A program made the position numbers and the translations under genes. A stretch of DNA of 64,000 nucleotides from Bacteroidales bacterium (GTDB lineage Bacteria; Bacteroidota; Bacteroidia; Bacteroidales; UBA932), in the NCBI GenBank assembly GCA_017428945.1, contig JAFRPW010000006.1:62001-126000 (forward strand), written 5' to 3'. Below the pieces are notes generated by a model. It saw only the letters and a program-made list of their open reading frames with translations, did no database searches and had not been told where the DNA came from. This document shows positions 52,613 through 61,944 of the stretch, one piece after another; within the stretch, counting starts at the first letter, position 1; each line of letters starts with the position of its first letter.

Positions 52613-52637
52613 AAAGCCCGGTATAATCCGGGCCTTT
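52613..52637 (-). terminator. Intrinsic terminator after the frdAB genes
   Basis: On the minus strand GGCCCGG pairs with CCGGGCT across a 6-nt loop, followed by a T-rich tract (plus-strand AAAAA and the A-rich run before it). Confidence 0.75.
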
Positions 52638-52656
52638 ATCAATGATTTTTAACTGT

Positions 52657-53400
52657 TTATTCACTAAATCTGGCCTTCAGATATTCCCTGTTGAGACGTG
52701 CAATATGGTCAATTGTAACGTGTTTAGGGCACTCCATTTCGCAGGCGCGGGTATTGGTGCAGTTGCCGAATCCGAGCTCGTCCATCTTGGCAACCATGGC
52801 GCGGGCACGGCGCGCTGCCTCAGGCTTACCCTGAGGAAGGAGAGCCAGGGAACTTACACGTGCTGCCACGAACAGCATTGCAGAACCGTTCTTGCAGGTT
52901 GCTACGCAGGCGCCACAGCCAACGCAGGCGGCAGCATCCATGGACAGTTCCGCATTGTCATGTGAAATGAGGATATTGTTGGCATCCTGGGCCGATCCTG
53001 CACGGACGGTAATGAAACCTCCTGCCTGCAGAATCTTGTCGAATGCCGTGCGGTCCACAACCAGATCCTTTATCACAGGGAAAGCACCGCTGCGCCAGGG
53101 TTCTACAGTAATGGTAGCACCCGGTTTAAAGTGACGCATGAAGAGCTGGCAGGTGGTAACCTGGTCGTCCGGTCCGTGCGCGCGCCCGTCTATATATAAG
53201 GAACAGGCACCGCAGATACCTTCGCGGCAGTCGTGATCGAATGCGACGGGCTCTTTACCTGCACGGATAAGCTGGTCGTTCATTATGTCCAGCATCTCAA
53301 GGAACGATGCATCTTCCTCCACATCCGTAACGTGGTAGGTCTCGAAATGGCCTTTTGCTTTAGCGTTCTTCTGACGCCATACCTTTATATTATATTCCAT
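52657..53400 (-). CDS. frdB: Fumarate reductase/succinate dehydrogenase iron-sulfur subunit
   Basis: This 247-residue iron-sulfur subunit carries electrons between the quinone site and the flavin. The [2Fe-2S] ligands are in [15 protein letters not shown] plus a later Cys (VTTC), the [4Fe-4S] cluster in [11 protein letters not shown], and the [3Fe-4S] ligands lie in the segment [15 protein letters not shown]. In anaerobic Bacteroidales this complex mainly reduces fumarate to succinate with menaquinol. It lies 1 nt after frdA and is followed by a terminator. No membrane subunit gene is adjacent. Confidence 0.95.
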   Translation of the reverse strand: MEYNIKVWRQKNAKAKGHFETYHVTDVEEDASFLEMLDIMNDQLIRAGKEPVAFDHDCREGICGACSLYIDGRAHGPDDQVTTCQLFMRHFKPGATITVEPWRSGAFPVIKDLVVDRTAFDKILQAGGFITVRAGSAQDANNILISHDNAELSMDAAACVGCGACVATCKNGSAMLFVAARVSSLALLPQGKPEAARRARAMVAKMDELGFGNCTNTRACEMECPKHVTIDHIARLNREYLKARFSE

Positions 53401-53401
53401 A

Positions 53402-55351
53402 TCAGTCTTTGTAGTTACGGGTGGCTATCTTGATGTTTTCATACTTGAGTTCTTCCTTATGAAGTTCCGGGGCTGCTCCTTCACCCTTGTACTCCCAGGC
53501 GGCAACATACATGAAGTTCTTGTCGTCGCGGAGGGTTTCTCCCTCCTCGGTCTGCATTTCCTCGCGGAAGTGACCGCCGCAGGATTCCTTACGGTTAAGG
53601 GCGTCGCGGGCCATGAGTTCTCCAATATCGAAGAAGTCTACAAGACGGAGGGCTTTCTCAAGTTCCTGATTGAACTCCTCGTTGGTTCCTGGAACGCGGA
53701 CCTTCTGCCAGAATTCTTCGCGGAGTTTGCCAATTTCTTCAATTGCTTTCTTAAGACCCTCTTCATTCCTTGCCATACCCACGTATTCCCACATTATATT
53801 GCCAAGTCTCTTGTGGATACTGTCTACGGTCTCTGTACCGTTAACAGCAAAAATCTTGGCTATGCGCTCCTTGACTGCCTTTTCTGCGGCATCGAATTCA
53901 GGTGCGTTGGTATCCGTCTTAGGCTCTGCAAACTTATGGGAAAGGTAATCGCCGATGGTGTAAGGCAGGATGAAATATCCGTCTGCAAGACCCTGCATAA
54001 GGGCCGATGCGCCCAGGCGGTTTCCGCCGTGGTCGGAGAAATTGGCCTCGCCTATGGCGTACAGTCCGGGAATGGTGGTCTGGAGGTCGTAGTCTACCCA
54101 GAGACCGCCCATTGTGTAGTGAATTGCGGGATAAATCATCATAGGCTCTTCCCAGGGAGAGGACGATGTAATCTTCTCGTACATCTGGAAGAGGTTTCCG
54201 TAACGCTCCTCTACCCTCTGGTGGCCAAGGCGCTTGATGGCATCGGCAAAATCAAGGAATACGGCAAGGCCTGTCTCGTTTACGCCGAATCCGGCATCGC
54301 AGCGCTCCTTGGCGGCACGGGATGCAACGTCACGGGGAACCAGGTTTCCGAATGCAGGATACCTGCGCTCGAGGTAGTAGTCACGGTCCTCTTCAGGAAT
54401 CTGGGAAGGCTTTATTTCATGCTTGCGCAGTTTAAGCACATCTTCCATTTTCTTGGGAACCCAGATACGGCCGTCGTTACGAAGGGACTCACTCATAAGG
54501 GTGAGCTTGCACTGCTGGTCTCCGTGTACAGGAATACATGTAGGATGAATCTGTGCGAAGCAGGGATTTGCAAAATATGCTCCTTTCCTGTATGCCTGCA
54601 TGGCGGCGGAGCCGTTGGAGTTCATTGCATTGGTGGAAAGGAAATAGGCATTTCCGTAACCGCCGGTTGCAAGCACCACTGCATGTGCACCGAAGCGCTC
54701 AATCTCTCCGGTAACAAGATTACGGGCTATTATTCCCTTTGCCTCACCGTTAATTATCACAAGGTCAAGCATTTCGTGCCTTGGATAACTCTTTACGGTA
54801 CCGGCGGCAATCTCCTTGTTCAAGGACGCATATGCACCCAGGAGCAGCTGCTGGCCGGTCTGGCCGCGGGCATAGAAGGTACGGCTCACCTGAACTCCGC
54901 CGAATGAGCGGTTTGCAAGATATCCGCCATACTCCCTTGCGAAAGGAACGCCCTGCGCCACGCACTGGTCTATGATAGCTGCGCTGACCTCTGCAAGACG
55001 ATAGACGTTTGCCTCACGGGAACGGTAGTCACCGCCTTTGATGGTATCGTAGAACAGACGGTATATGGAATCGTTGTCGTTCTGGTAATTCTTAGCAGCG
55101 TTTATACCGCCCTGGGCCGCAATTGAATGTGCACGGCGGGGAGAGTCGCTGATACAGAAAATCTTGACATTGTATCCCAGCTCACCCAAGGATGCAGCTG
55201 CAGATGCTCCGCCAAGACCGGTACCTACCACGATAACTTCCAGTTTCCGCTTGTTGTTGGGAGAAACAATTCGGATTTCCGACTTGCGCCTGGACCATTT
55301 TTCGGCCAGCGGTCCGTCGGGAATTTTGGAAATGAGTTTAGGATCTGCCAT
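53402..55351 (-). CDS. frdA: Fumarate reductase/succinate dehydrogenase flavoprotein subunit
   Basis: This 649-residue flavoprotein carries the active site for fumarate/succinate interconversion. It shows the FAD-binding [19 protein letters not shown] (about 41-60), the covalent-flavin His region [24 protein letters not shown], the dicarboxylate-binding [11 protein letters not shown] and [18 protein letters not shown], and a C-terminal SCGGHFREE. Length is normal for the Bacteroidota form. Upstream is ruvB (53 nt away, same strand) where the cytochrome b gene frdC would be expected. Confidence 0.96.
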   Translation of the reverse strand: MADPKLISKIPDGPLAEKWSRRKSEIRIVSPNNKRKLEVIVVGTGLGGASAAASLGELGYNVKIFCISDSPRRAHSIAAQGGINAAKNYQNDNDSIYRLFYDTIKGGDYRSREANVYRLAEVSAAIIDQCVAQGVPFAREYGGYLANRSFGGVQVSRTFYARGQTGQQLLLGAYASLNKEIAAGTVKSYPRHEMLDLVIINGEAKGIIARNLVTGEIERFGAHAVVLATGGYGNAYFLSTNAMNSNGSAAMQAYRKGAYFANPCFAQIHPTCIPVHGDQQCKLTLMSESLRNDGRIWVPKKMEDVLKLRKHEIKPSQIPEEDRDYYLERRYPAFGNLVPRDVASRAAKERCDAGFGVNETGLAVFLDFADAIKRLGHQRVEERYGNLFQMYEKITSSSPWEEPMMIYPAIHYTMGGLWVDYDLQTTIPGLYAIGEANFSDHGGNRLGASALMQGLADGYFILPYTIGDYLSHKFAEPKTDTNAPEFDAAEKAVKERIAKIFAVNGTETVDSIHKRLGNIMWEYVGMARNEEGLKKAIEEIGKLREEFWQKVRVPGTNEEFNQELEKALRLVDFFDIGELMARDALNRKESCGGHFREEMQTEEGETLRDDKNFMYVAAWEYKGEGAAPELHKEELKYENIKIATRNYKD

Positions 55352-55403
55352 ATTCTGAATAATGTCTTAAGTATGCAATTATAGTAATAAAAACGCACTT
55401 TTC

Positions 55404-56444
55404 CTAAAAAAGGGAGCCGCTTTCATCGGGATTGTACTTGCGCTGAGGGAGATAATTCTCCATACCGAGGTGACTGTACGCAAGTTCCGTGGCTACGCGG
55501 CCCCTTTGCGTCCTTATGATAAATCCTTCTTTTATAAGGAAAGGTTCATAGACTTCTTCAAGCGTACCGGCATCCTCAGATATGGAGGTTGCAAGTGTTC
55601 CAAGCCCCACCGGTCCCCCTTTGAACGTAATGATAAGGGTACGCAGAATCTTGTTGTCTATGGCATCCAGGCCACGCTTGTCTATCTTGAGCTTATTGAG
55701 CGCAAACCTTGCAATCTCAAGGTTTATGCGACCGTCGCCAAGCACCTGTGCAAAGTCACGGACCCTCTTCAGGAGGGCATTGGCTATACGTGCGGTACCG
55801 CGGGAACGGAGGGCAATCTCATAGGCAGCCTCATCGTCAATATCCACTCCAAGGATACCTGCGCTCCGGACAATAATCTTCTGAAGATCCTTTACATCAT
55901 AGTATTCAAGGGCGCAGTTTATGCCGAACCTGGCCCTGAGAGGAGCTGTCAGCAGACCGCTCCTTGTGGTGGCGCCGATGAGCGTGAATGGACTCAGGGA
56001 AATGCGCACGGAACGTGCCCCTGGACCTTTATCTATAAGGATATCTATAACATAGTCTTCCATTGCTGAGTACAGGTACTCCTCCACTTCAGGAGACAGG
56101 CGATGTATCTCGTCAATGAACAGCACATCACCCTTTTCAAGCGAGGTAAGAAGCCCGGCAAGGTCTCCGGGCTTGTCAAGGACGGGACCGGACGTAACCT
56201 TCATATTGACGCCCATCTCGTTTGCAATGATATGAGCCAGGGTGGTCTTTCCAAGACCGGGAGGGCCATGGAAAAGCACATGGTCCAGGGCCTCGCCCCT
56301 CATCTTGGCAGCCTTTATGTAAATCTCAAGATTTGAGACGATTTCCTTCTGTCCGGTGAAATCATCCAGTTCCTGAGGCCTTATTATTCCCTCGAATTCA
56401 CTATCTTTGCGGTCTATTGTGGAATGCGGATCAAATTCGCTCAT
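55404..56444 (-). CDS. ruvB: Holliday junction branch-migration helicase RuvB
   Basis: This 346-residue AAA+ motor moves Holliday junctions with RuvA. It has [20 protein letters not shown] at the start, Walker [13 protein letters not shown] (about 60-70), Walker [10 protein letters not shown], sensor [18 protein letters not shown], and a C-terminal winged helix ([18 protein letters not shown]). Its promoter box lies 24 nt upstream. Same strand as frdAB but probably a separate unit. Confidence 0.97.
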   Translation of the reverse strand: MSEFDPHSTIDRKDSEFEGIIRPQELDDFTGQKEIVSNLEIYIKAAKMRGEALDHVLFHGPPGLGKTTLAHIIANEMGVNMKVTSGPVLDKPGDLAGLLTSLEKGDVLFIDEIHRLSPEVEEYLYSAMEDYVIDILIDKGPGARSVRISLSPFTLIGATTRSGLLTAPLRARFGINCALEYYDVKDLQKIIVRSAGILGVDIDDEAAYEIALRSRGTARIANALLKRVRDFAQVLGDGRINLEIARFALNKLKIDKRGLDAIDNKILRTLIITFKGGPVGLGTLATSISEDAGTLEEVYEPFLIKEGFIIRTQRGRVATELAYSHLGMENYLPQRKYNPDESGSLF

Positions 56445-56468
56445 GGCGGGTGTGGTTCAATTCAGATA

Positions 56469-56476
56469 CAAATATA
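56469..56476 (-). promoter_or_regulatory. -7 box TATATTTG for ruvB
   Basis: A TAnnTTTG match on the minus strand, 24 nt before the ruvB start at 56444, at the left edge of the AT-rich divergent region. Confidence 0.45.
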
Positions 56477-56513
56477 GTTTTTATTTTTAAGAATTGGTGT
56501 TTTTATATACCGT

Positions 56514-56684
56514 TGTTGAAAAGTTAATAACTATATAAAGTATTTAAAAATCAATAGATTATAAAATATTTAAGTGTTGAAAAGCTTTTAATTGAGTGTT
56601 GGAAACCTGTTAAAAAGTAATAAGCAGTTTTACAGAGTGTTTTTTAAACACGTTATAAACAGGGTTATCAACAGCTTTTCAACA
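56514..56684. other. AT-rich divergent region with a cluster of DnaA-box-like 9-mers
   Basis: The gap between divergent ruvB and mfd (56445-56699) is very AT-rich. It holds TGTTGAAAA at 56514-56522 and 56575-56583, TGTTGGAAA at 56597-56605, TTATAAACA at 56653-56661, TTATCAACA at 56665-56673 and TTTTCAACA at 56676-56684. These are one or two changes from the DnaA box TTATCCACA or its complement. They may be DnaA sites controlling mfd or ruvB, a minor DnaA-binding locus, or chance in AT-rich DNA. No dnaA gene is in the window, so I do not call an origin. Confidence 0.35.
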
Positions 56685-56699
56685 GTAAAAACAGGGTAG

Positions 56700-59600
56700 A
56701 TGTTAATATCTGAGAAAACCACTGCTCTGCTGCGGAAAAGTATCCATGAAAGGAAGGAGTCTTTCTGCAGCGGGCTTTTCCTGTCTGCACGCTGGGCTGT
56801 CCTGTCACAGGCCGCAGAAGAAGGACTGCATCTTATAGTACTTCCGTCAAAGGAAGCGGCGGAGTATTGCAGTGCGGACCTATATAATATGGTAGAGGGA
56901 GACTGCATATTCTTCCTTCCCGAGTCCGGAAAAAGCGTTGAGCGCAGCAATTATAAATCGTCCCTGGGTGTGCAGAGGACGGCGGCGATAGGAAAGATTC
57001 TGGAAAAGCCCGATGGAAGATTATTCATCATAACTTATCCTGAAGCCCTGGAGGAAAAGATTCCGTCGGCAAAAAAACTTACCGGGGCGATGCTTACAAT
57101 AAAAGTTGGGGACCGTTTTCCCTACGAGGACCTTCGCCGTTCCCTTCAGGAAAAGGGATTCGATAAGGTGGACTTTGTCTCCGCTCCCGGCCAGTATTCG
57201 GTAAGGGGATCGGTCATAGACATTTTCTCCTATTCCCTTGAAAAGCCCTACCGCGTAAGTTATTTCGGCAACGAGATAGACCGCATAAATACCTTCGACC
57301 CAAACACCCAGCTCTCCATAGAGAAAGTGGACAAGGCCGATATTTATCCGGACATCGCCGCCCGTGAGGACGAGGAATCGGGAGAAAGCGTAATATCGCT
57401 TCTTGATACCGCCGCCACCGTGTGGCTGGACTCGTCGGACATGTACCGCGAAAGGGAGTTTTTTCCTCTGCTGGATTCTTTCCGTAAAGTGTATCTGGAT
57501 ATACCCCTTAGCCGTCAGGAGGAAGATCAGGTTAAATTCAATATATCTCCCCAGCCCGTCTTCAACAAGAATTTCGACCTTCTCATTTCCGATATCCGCG
57601 AAAAGCTTGAGAATCATTATAAAGTATATATTTTCGGAGAGAAGGAATCCCAGCTGGAGCGCCTTCGTTCCATAATGCTCAACGAGGAGCGTGCCGTTCT
57701 TCCTTCGTTTGTAAAGGGCAAGAACATCCATGCCGGCTTCATAGACCATGAGGATAAGATATGCTGCTATACAGACCACGAAATATTCGACCGCTTCCAC
57801 CGAGTCCGCATCCGCAGGAGCGTTGATAAAACGGAGCAGCTTACCCTCAACGACCTCAGTTCCTTCAACCTTGGAGACTACATAGTCCATATAGATCACG
57901 GCGTTGGGGTATTCGGCGGCCTGGTCAAGATGAAGGACGATAAGGACCGCGTCCACGAAGTTGTGAAGCTGATGTACGCCGGCGGCGATGTAGTCTTCGT
58001 ATCGGTCCATTCCCTTAACAAGATATCCCGTTTCCGCTCCCGCGAAGGGGAGGCTCCGCGCATAAATAAGCTTGGTTCAAAGACCTGGACCACCCTTAAG
58101 ACATCGGCAAAATCCCGCGTAAAGGACATAGCCAAGGAACTGATAAAACTTTATGCCAAGCGCCACGCCTCCAAGGGCTTTGCTTTCAGTGCCGATACCT
58201 ATCTCCAGGAAGAGCTGGAATCTTCCTTCATGTATGAGGACACTCCGGACCAGGAAAAGGCCACCAGGGCGGTGAAGGAGGACATGGAAGCCCCGTATCC
58301 CATGGACCGCCTCATCTGCGGAGACGTTGGTTTCGGCAAGACGGAAATAGCCATAAGGGCTGCCTTCAAGGCGGTTACAGACTCAAAGCAGGTGGCCGTG
58401 CTGGTTCCCACCACCATACTTTCCCTGCAACACTATGAGACCTTCCGCGCACGTCTGCAAAACCTTCCGTGCAATGTGGAATATGTGAGCCGCCTCAGAA
58501 GTGCAAAGCAGATTACAGACATAAAGAAACGCCTGAAAGAAGGAAAGATAGACATACTGATAGGTACACATAAGATACTTGGGCAGGGCTTTGAATTCAA
58601 AGACCTGGGACTCCTTATAATAGACGAGGAACAGAAGTTCGGTGTAAGCGCCAAGGAGAAACTCCGCCAGATGAAAAACACCGTGGATACCCTCACCCTT
58701 ACTGCAACCCCTATCCCCCGCACCCTCCAGTTCTCCCTTCTTGGCGCAAGGGACCTTTCAATTATACAGACCCCGCCACAGAACCGTATTCCCATACAGA
58801 CGGAGATTATCCTTTTCAACGAGGAGGAAATCCAGAGTATAATTAACTACGAGCTCAACCGCGGCGGGCAGGTATTCTTCCTTCACAACAAAGTGGAAGA
58901 ACTGCCTGCAATTGAGGATATCCTCCACCGACTTGTCCCGGACATGAGAATATGTGTCGCCCACGGGCAGATGGAATCCAAGACCCTTGAAGACCGCATG
59001 CTGGCCTTCATGAGGGGAGACTACGATATGCTCCTGTGCACAACAATAATAGAAAACGGCCTGGATATTCCCAACGCCAACACCATAATTGTAAACCAGG
59101 CGCAGAACATAGGCCTCAGCGACCTTCACCAGCTGCGCGGCCGTGTGGGGCGCTCAAACCGTAAAGCTTTCTGCTACCTCATAGTCCCTCCGCTCATTAC
59201 CATTACTGACGATGCGCGCCGCCGTCTCAAGGCCATTGAGGAGTTCTCCGACCTTGGCAGCGGATTCAACATTGCCATGCAGGACCTGGACATCCGCGGC
59301 GCCGGAAACCTCCTTGGAGCTGAACAAAGCGGATTCATCTCCGACATGGGTTATGAAACATACCAGAAGATACTGTCGGAGGCTATGGAAGAGCTGGGAG
59401 TGGAAACCGGAATCGTAGTGAACCGTCCCGGAGAGAAGTATGTGGAAGACTGCACCATAGAAACGGACCAGCCGGCATTCATCCCGGATACTTACATAGA
59501 TATAAGTGCAGAGAAGATAAGGATTTACAAGATGCTTGACGCCCTTACCGACGACCGTGAGATAGATTCCCTTGCCGGCCGTCTGGAAGACCGTTTCGGT

Positions 59601-59891
59601 CCCCTGCCCGACGAGGTCAGGAACCTTCTTCTTGTGGTAAAGCTCAGAAACCTCGGCACCCGCACCGGATTCGAGAAGATTATCGTAAAGAACGGCATGC
59701 AGATAATGTTCTTCGTGAACAATCCAATGAGCGCTTACTATAATTCAAAGGAGTTTGAAAAAGTGCTGGAAAGGGTGAACCAGAATCCCACGCTTTACAA
59801 GTTCAATCAGGACTCCGGAAAGCTCCGGACCGTCTCCAGAGGCATAGATTCCCTTGACAAAGCCCTCCAGATTTTGAAAAAACTGCAATAA
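56700..59891 (+). CDS. mfd: Transcription-repair coupling factor Mfd
   Basis: This 1063-residue translocase removes RNA polymerase stalled at lesions and recruits UvrA. The UvrB-like N-domain (about 1-330) is followed by the RNA-polymerase-interacting domain (about 380-450, SFNLGDYIVHIDHGVGVFGG). The RecG-like motor has Walker A GDVGFGKTEIAIRAA (about 540), the DEEQ box in LLIIDEEQKFGV and LRGRVGRSNRKAFCYL, and the C-terminal TRCF domain begins near 930. Slightly shorter than the usual 1100-1150. The coaX gene follows 18 nt later. Confidence 0.97.
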   Translation: MLISEKTTALLRKSIHERKESFCSGLFLSARWAVLSQAAEEGLHLIVLPSKEAAEYCSADLYNMVEGDCIFFLPESGKSVERSNYKSSLGVQRTAAIGKILEKPDGRLFIITYPEALEEKIPSAKKLTGAMLTIKVGDRFPYEDLRRSLQEKGFDKVDFVSAPGQYSVRGSVIDIFSYSLEKPYRVSYFGNEIDRINTFDPNTQLSIEKVDKADIYPDIAAREDEESGESVISLLDTAATVWLDSSDMYREREFFPLLDSFRKVYLDIPLSRQEEDQVKFNISPQPVFNKNFDLLISDIREKLENHYKVYIFGEKESQLERLRSIMLNEERAVLPSFVKGKNIHAGFIDHEDKICCYTDHEIFDRFHRVRIRRSVDKTEQLTLNDLSSFNLGDYIVHIDHGVGVFGGLVKMKDDKDRVHEVVKLMYAGGDVVFVSVHSLNKISRFRSREGEAPRINKLGSKTWTTLKTSAKSRVKDIAKELIKLYAKRHASKGFAFSADTYLQEELESSFMYEDTPDQEKATRAVKEDMEAPYPMDRLICGDVGFGKTEIAIRAAFKAVTDSKQVAVLVPTTILSLQHYETFRARLQNLPCNVEYVSRLRSAKQITDIKKRLKEGKIDILIGTHKILGQGFEFKDLGLLIIDEEQKFGVSAKEKLRQMKNTVDTLTLTATPIPRTLQFSLLGARDLSIIQTPPQNRIPIQTEIILFNEEEIQSIINYELNRGGQVFFLHNKVEELPAIEDILHRLVPDMRICVAHGQMESKTLEDRMLAFMRGDYDMLLCTTIIENGLDIPNANTIIVNQAQNIGLSDLHQLRGRVGRSNRKAFCYLIVPPLITITDDARRRLKAIEEFSDLGSGFNIAMQDLDIRGAGNLLGAEQSGFISDMGYETYQKILSEAMEELGVETGIVVNRPGEKYVEDCTIETDQPAFIPDTYIDISAEKIRIYKMLDALTDDREIDSLAGRLEDRFGPLPDEVRNLLLVVKLRNLGTRTGFEKIIVKNGMQIMFFVNNPMSAYYNSKEFEKVLERVNQNPTLYKFNQDSGKLRTVSRGIDSLDKALQILKKLQ

Positions 59892-59909
59892 TTGCTAACT
59901 TCGCAAGCT

Positions 59910-60635
59910 ATGTCTAATCTTCTGATAGAAATAGGAAACACCGCGGTGAAGGCCGCGTGGAGCGACAGGATGACCCTGGGAAAGACATTCCGTTACCAGG
60001 GGGAGAAATCTATGGAGTTCATCCTTTCCCTTTTGAAAAAGGAAAAGCCCGCTGTAATGGTGGTGTCATCGGTGTATCCGCTGTCGGAACAGGATATAGC
60101 GCTGCTTGAAGCAGAATGTGAGAAACTTCTTATCCTTGACAGGAATCATAAGGAACTTCTTATAGAGAGAGGCCTTCCCGTATATTTATCCTATGACAGG
60201 GCCGCATCCATCCTTGCCTCCCGCTATCTTTTCCGCGGAAAAGGCTGTACCATAGTGGACTTCGGCACCACCATGAGCATAGATTTCACATCCGGAGAGG
60301 GCCAGTACCAGGGTGGAAACATATCCCTTGGCTGCCGCACTCGTTTCAAGGCTATTAACAGATATTCCCGCGCCCTTCCCCTTGTGGATACGCCTCAGGA
60401 TCCGGAGGTAACCGGTCACTCGGAAGTGTCGTCGATAGAGAGCGGAGTTGTTTCAGGCATTGTTTTTGAAATAGAGGGCTACCTGAATCTGCACCCGGAG
60501 AATATAACGGTGTTCACCGGCGGCGACGCAAATTATTTTGCAAAACGGATGAAAAGTTCCATCTTTGTAATTTGTAACCTCGTGCTCATGGGGTTGGCTT
60601 TAATAGCTGACGAGTATGTTCAGAAGATTGGTTAG
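59910..60635 (+). CDS. coaX: Type III pantothenate kinase
   Basis: This 241-residue cytoplasmic enzyme makes the first step of coenzyme A synthesis, ATP-dependent phosphorylation of pantothenate. It matches Bacteroidota CoaX in TIVDFGTTMSIDF, YQGGNISLGCRTRFKAI and VVSGIVFEIEGY. Two small departures: the N-terminal phosphate motif usually beginning with Asp reads LIEIGNTAVKAAW with Glu, and the usual Ser-Pro-Gly in GGNISPG is SLG. The conserved D-R pair is present in YDRAAS. Start at 59910 (MSNLLIEIG); a weak TAACTTCG box is 6 nt before it. It overlaps the next gene by 20 nt. Confidence 0.92.
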   Translation: MSNLLIEIGNTAVKAAWSDRMTLGKTFRYQGEKSMEFILSLLKKEKPAVMVVSSVYPLSEQDIALLEAECEKLLILDRNHKELLIERGLPVYLSYDRAASILASRYLFRGKGCTIVDFGTTMSIDFTSGEGQYQGGNISLGCRTRFKAINRYSRALPLVDTPQDPEVTGHSEVSSIESGVVSGIVFEIEGYLNLHPENITVFTGGDANYFAKRMKSSIFVICNLVLMGLALIADEYVQKIG

Positions 60636-61899
60636 CATAGTGTGTGTTCTGCTTTCCGGCTGGGCGGCAATGGCCCAGACGGACGGTACTTATGTAGGGT
60701 ATTCCCCATATTCCGTTTATGGAGTAGGAAACCTCCACCAAAACGGAACTGCGTGGAACAAGGGAATGGCCGGCGTAGGTATAGCAACCCGTAACAAGCG
60801 CTTTGTAAATACCGCAAACCCGGCATCCCTTACAGCCAGGGACTCCCTTTCCTTCATGTCGGATTTCACCCTCAGCAGCAAGATTTCCGTTTTCAATGAA
60901 GGTGATAAAAAGGGTTTCAACACAACCTTCAACCTGGAGAACTTCGTCCTTTCTTTCCCCTTGTGGAAAAACTCCGCAATGATGGTGGGCCTGTCCCCGT
61001 TCAGCGAGGTCGGCTACAGGATATCGGATACCAAGACGGACTATTATTCCACCACCAACAGTTTCTCCACCTACGGAAACGGAGGAATGTACCAGGTATT
61101 TGCCGCCGGTGCCGTAACGCTCTGGAACCGCCTCTCGCTGGGTGTGCAGGGCACTTATATCTTCGGCAGCATCAATAAGACATCTGCAAATTCCACCGGA
61201 GACAGCAGTTTCCTCAATTTCTTTACGGGAGACTCCCTGCAGGTAAACAACTTCAGCCTTAAGGCCGGTCTCCAGTACCAGCAGCCGCTGGGAACAAAGA
61301 ACGCCGTCATCCTGGGAGCCACCTACAGGCTGTCAACGCCTTTCGGTGGCCATCGCATCCACTATCTGGAAAGCGGCAGTTACGCCCGCACCAGGGAAGA
61401 GCACCTTATAAAGGAAGACAAGGTATATCTTGGAGACGAGATCGGTGCCGGTATTTCCTTCCGGAACTCGGACGTGTGGTCCGCGGAGGTGAACTATATC
61501 CGCACAAACTGGAATAATTCCAATTTCGAGAGCGTTCCGGGCTTTTCCAACGTAGGCGTGGAATCGTCCTTCGCCTCCGGGGCCGGACAGTCCGTCCGGG
61601 CCGGATTCGAGATTACTCCCAACCGCAACGACATCCGCTATTTCTTCAAGCGGTGCACCTACCGGGCCGGGGCGTATTACGACAGTTCCTACTTCACGGT
61701 AAACGGAAAACACGTGGACGCCGTGGGTATAACCCTTGGAATGACCCTCCCCGTTTTCCGCTGGTACAACGGCCTTTCAATAGGAGTTGACATGGGACGC
61801 AGGGGCCTGGATTCCAGCCAGATAGGCCAGAACTACGTAGGCTTCAGCCTTGGTCTCAACATGTTTGACATATGGTTCCAGAAACCACGGTACGAATAG
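60616..61899 (+). CDS. Putative outer-membrane beta-barrel protein
   Basis: This 427-residue protein has signal peptide MFRRLVSIVCVLLSGWAAMA. The body is made of alternating amphipathic strands with many Tyr, Gly and Asn, and ends with the aromatic FQKPRYE, consistent with a barrel of about 14 strands. The N-terminal SPYSVYGVGNLHQNGTAWNKGMAGVGIATRN resembles FadL/PorV-like barrels of Bacteroidota. The gene order coaX - barrel - TPR - lptC - ppiD is typical for Bacteroidales and hints at a general envelope role. No specific function is known to me. Confidence 0.85.
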   Translation: MFRRLVSIVCVLLSGWAAMAQTDGTYVGYSPYSVYGVGNLHQNGTAWNKGMAGVGIATRNKRFVNTANPASLTARDSLSFMSDFTLSSKISVFNEGDKKGFNTTFNLENFVLSFPLWKNSAMMVGLSPFSEVGYRISDTKTDYYSTTNSFSTYGNGGMYQVFAAGAVTLWNRLSLGVQGTYIFGSINKTSANSTGDSSFLNFFTGDSLQVNNFSLKAGLQYQQPLGTKNAVILGATYRLSTPFGGHRIHYLESGSYARTREEHLIKEDKVYLGDEIGAGISFRNSDVWSAEVNYIRTNWNNSNFESVPGFSNVGVESSFASGAGQSVRAGFEITPNRNDIRYFFKRCTYRAGAYYDSSYFTVNGKHVDAVGITLGMTLPVFRWYNGLSIGVDMGRRGLDSSQIGQNYVGFSLGLNMFDIWFQKPRYE

Positions 61900-61944
61900 T
61901 TTAGCACGATAATTGTTTAATTGAAAGTTAAAACATCTGACGAT

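Noticed and set aside
56445-56699. Calling the ruvB-mfd gap a chromosome origin
   Set aside because: No dnaA, dnaN or perfect DnaA box nearby, and whole-genome skew is not available. Kept only as a finding.
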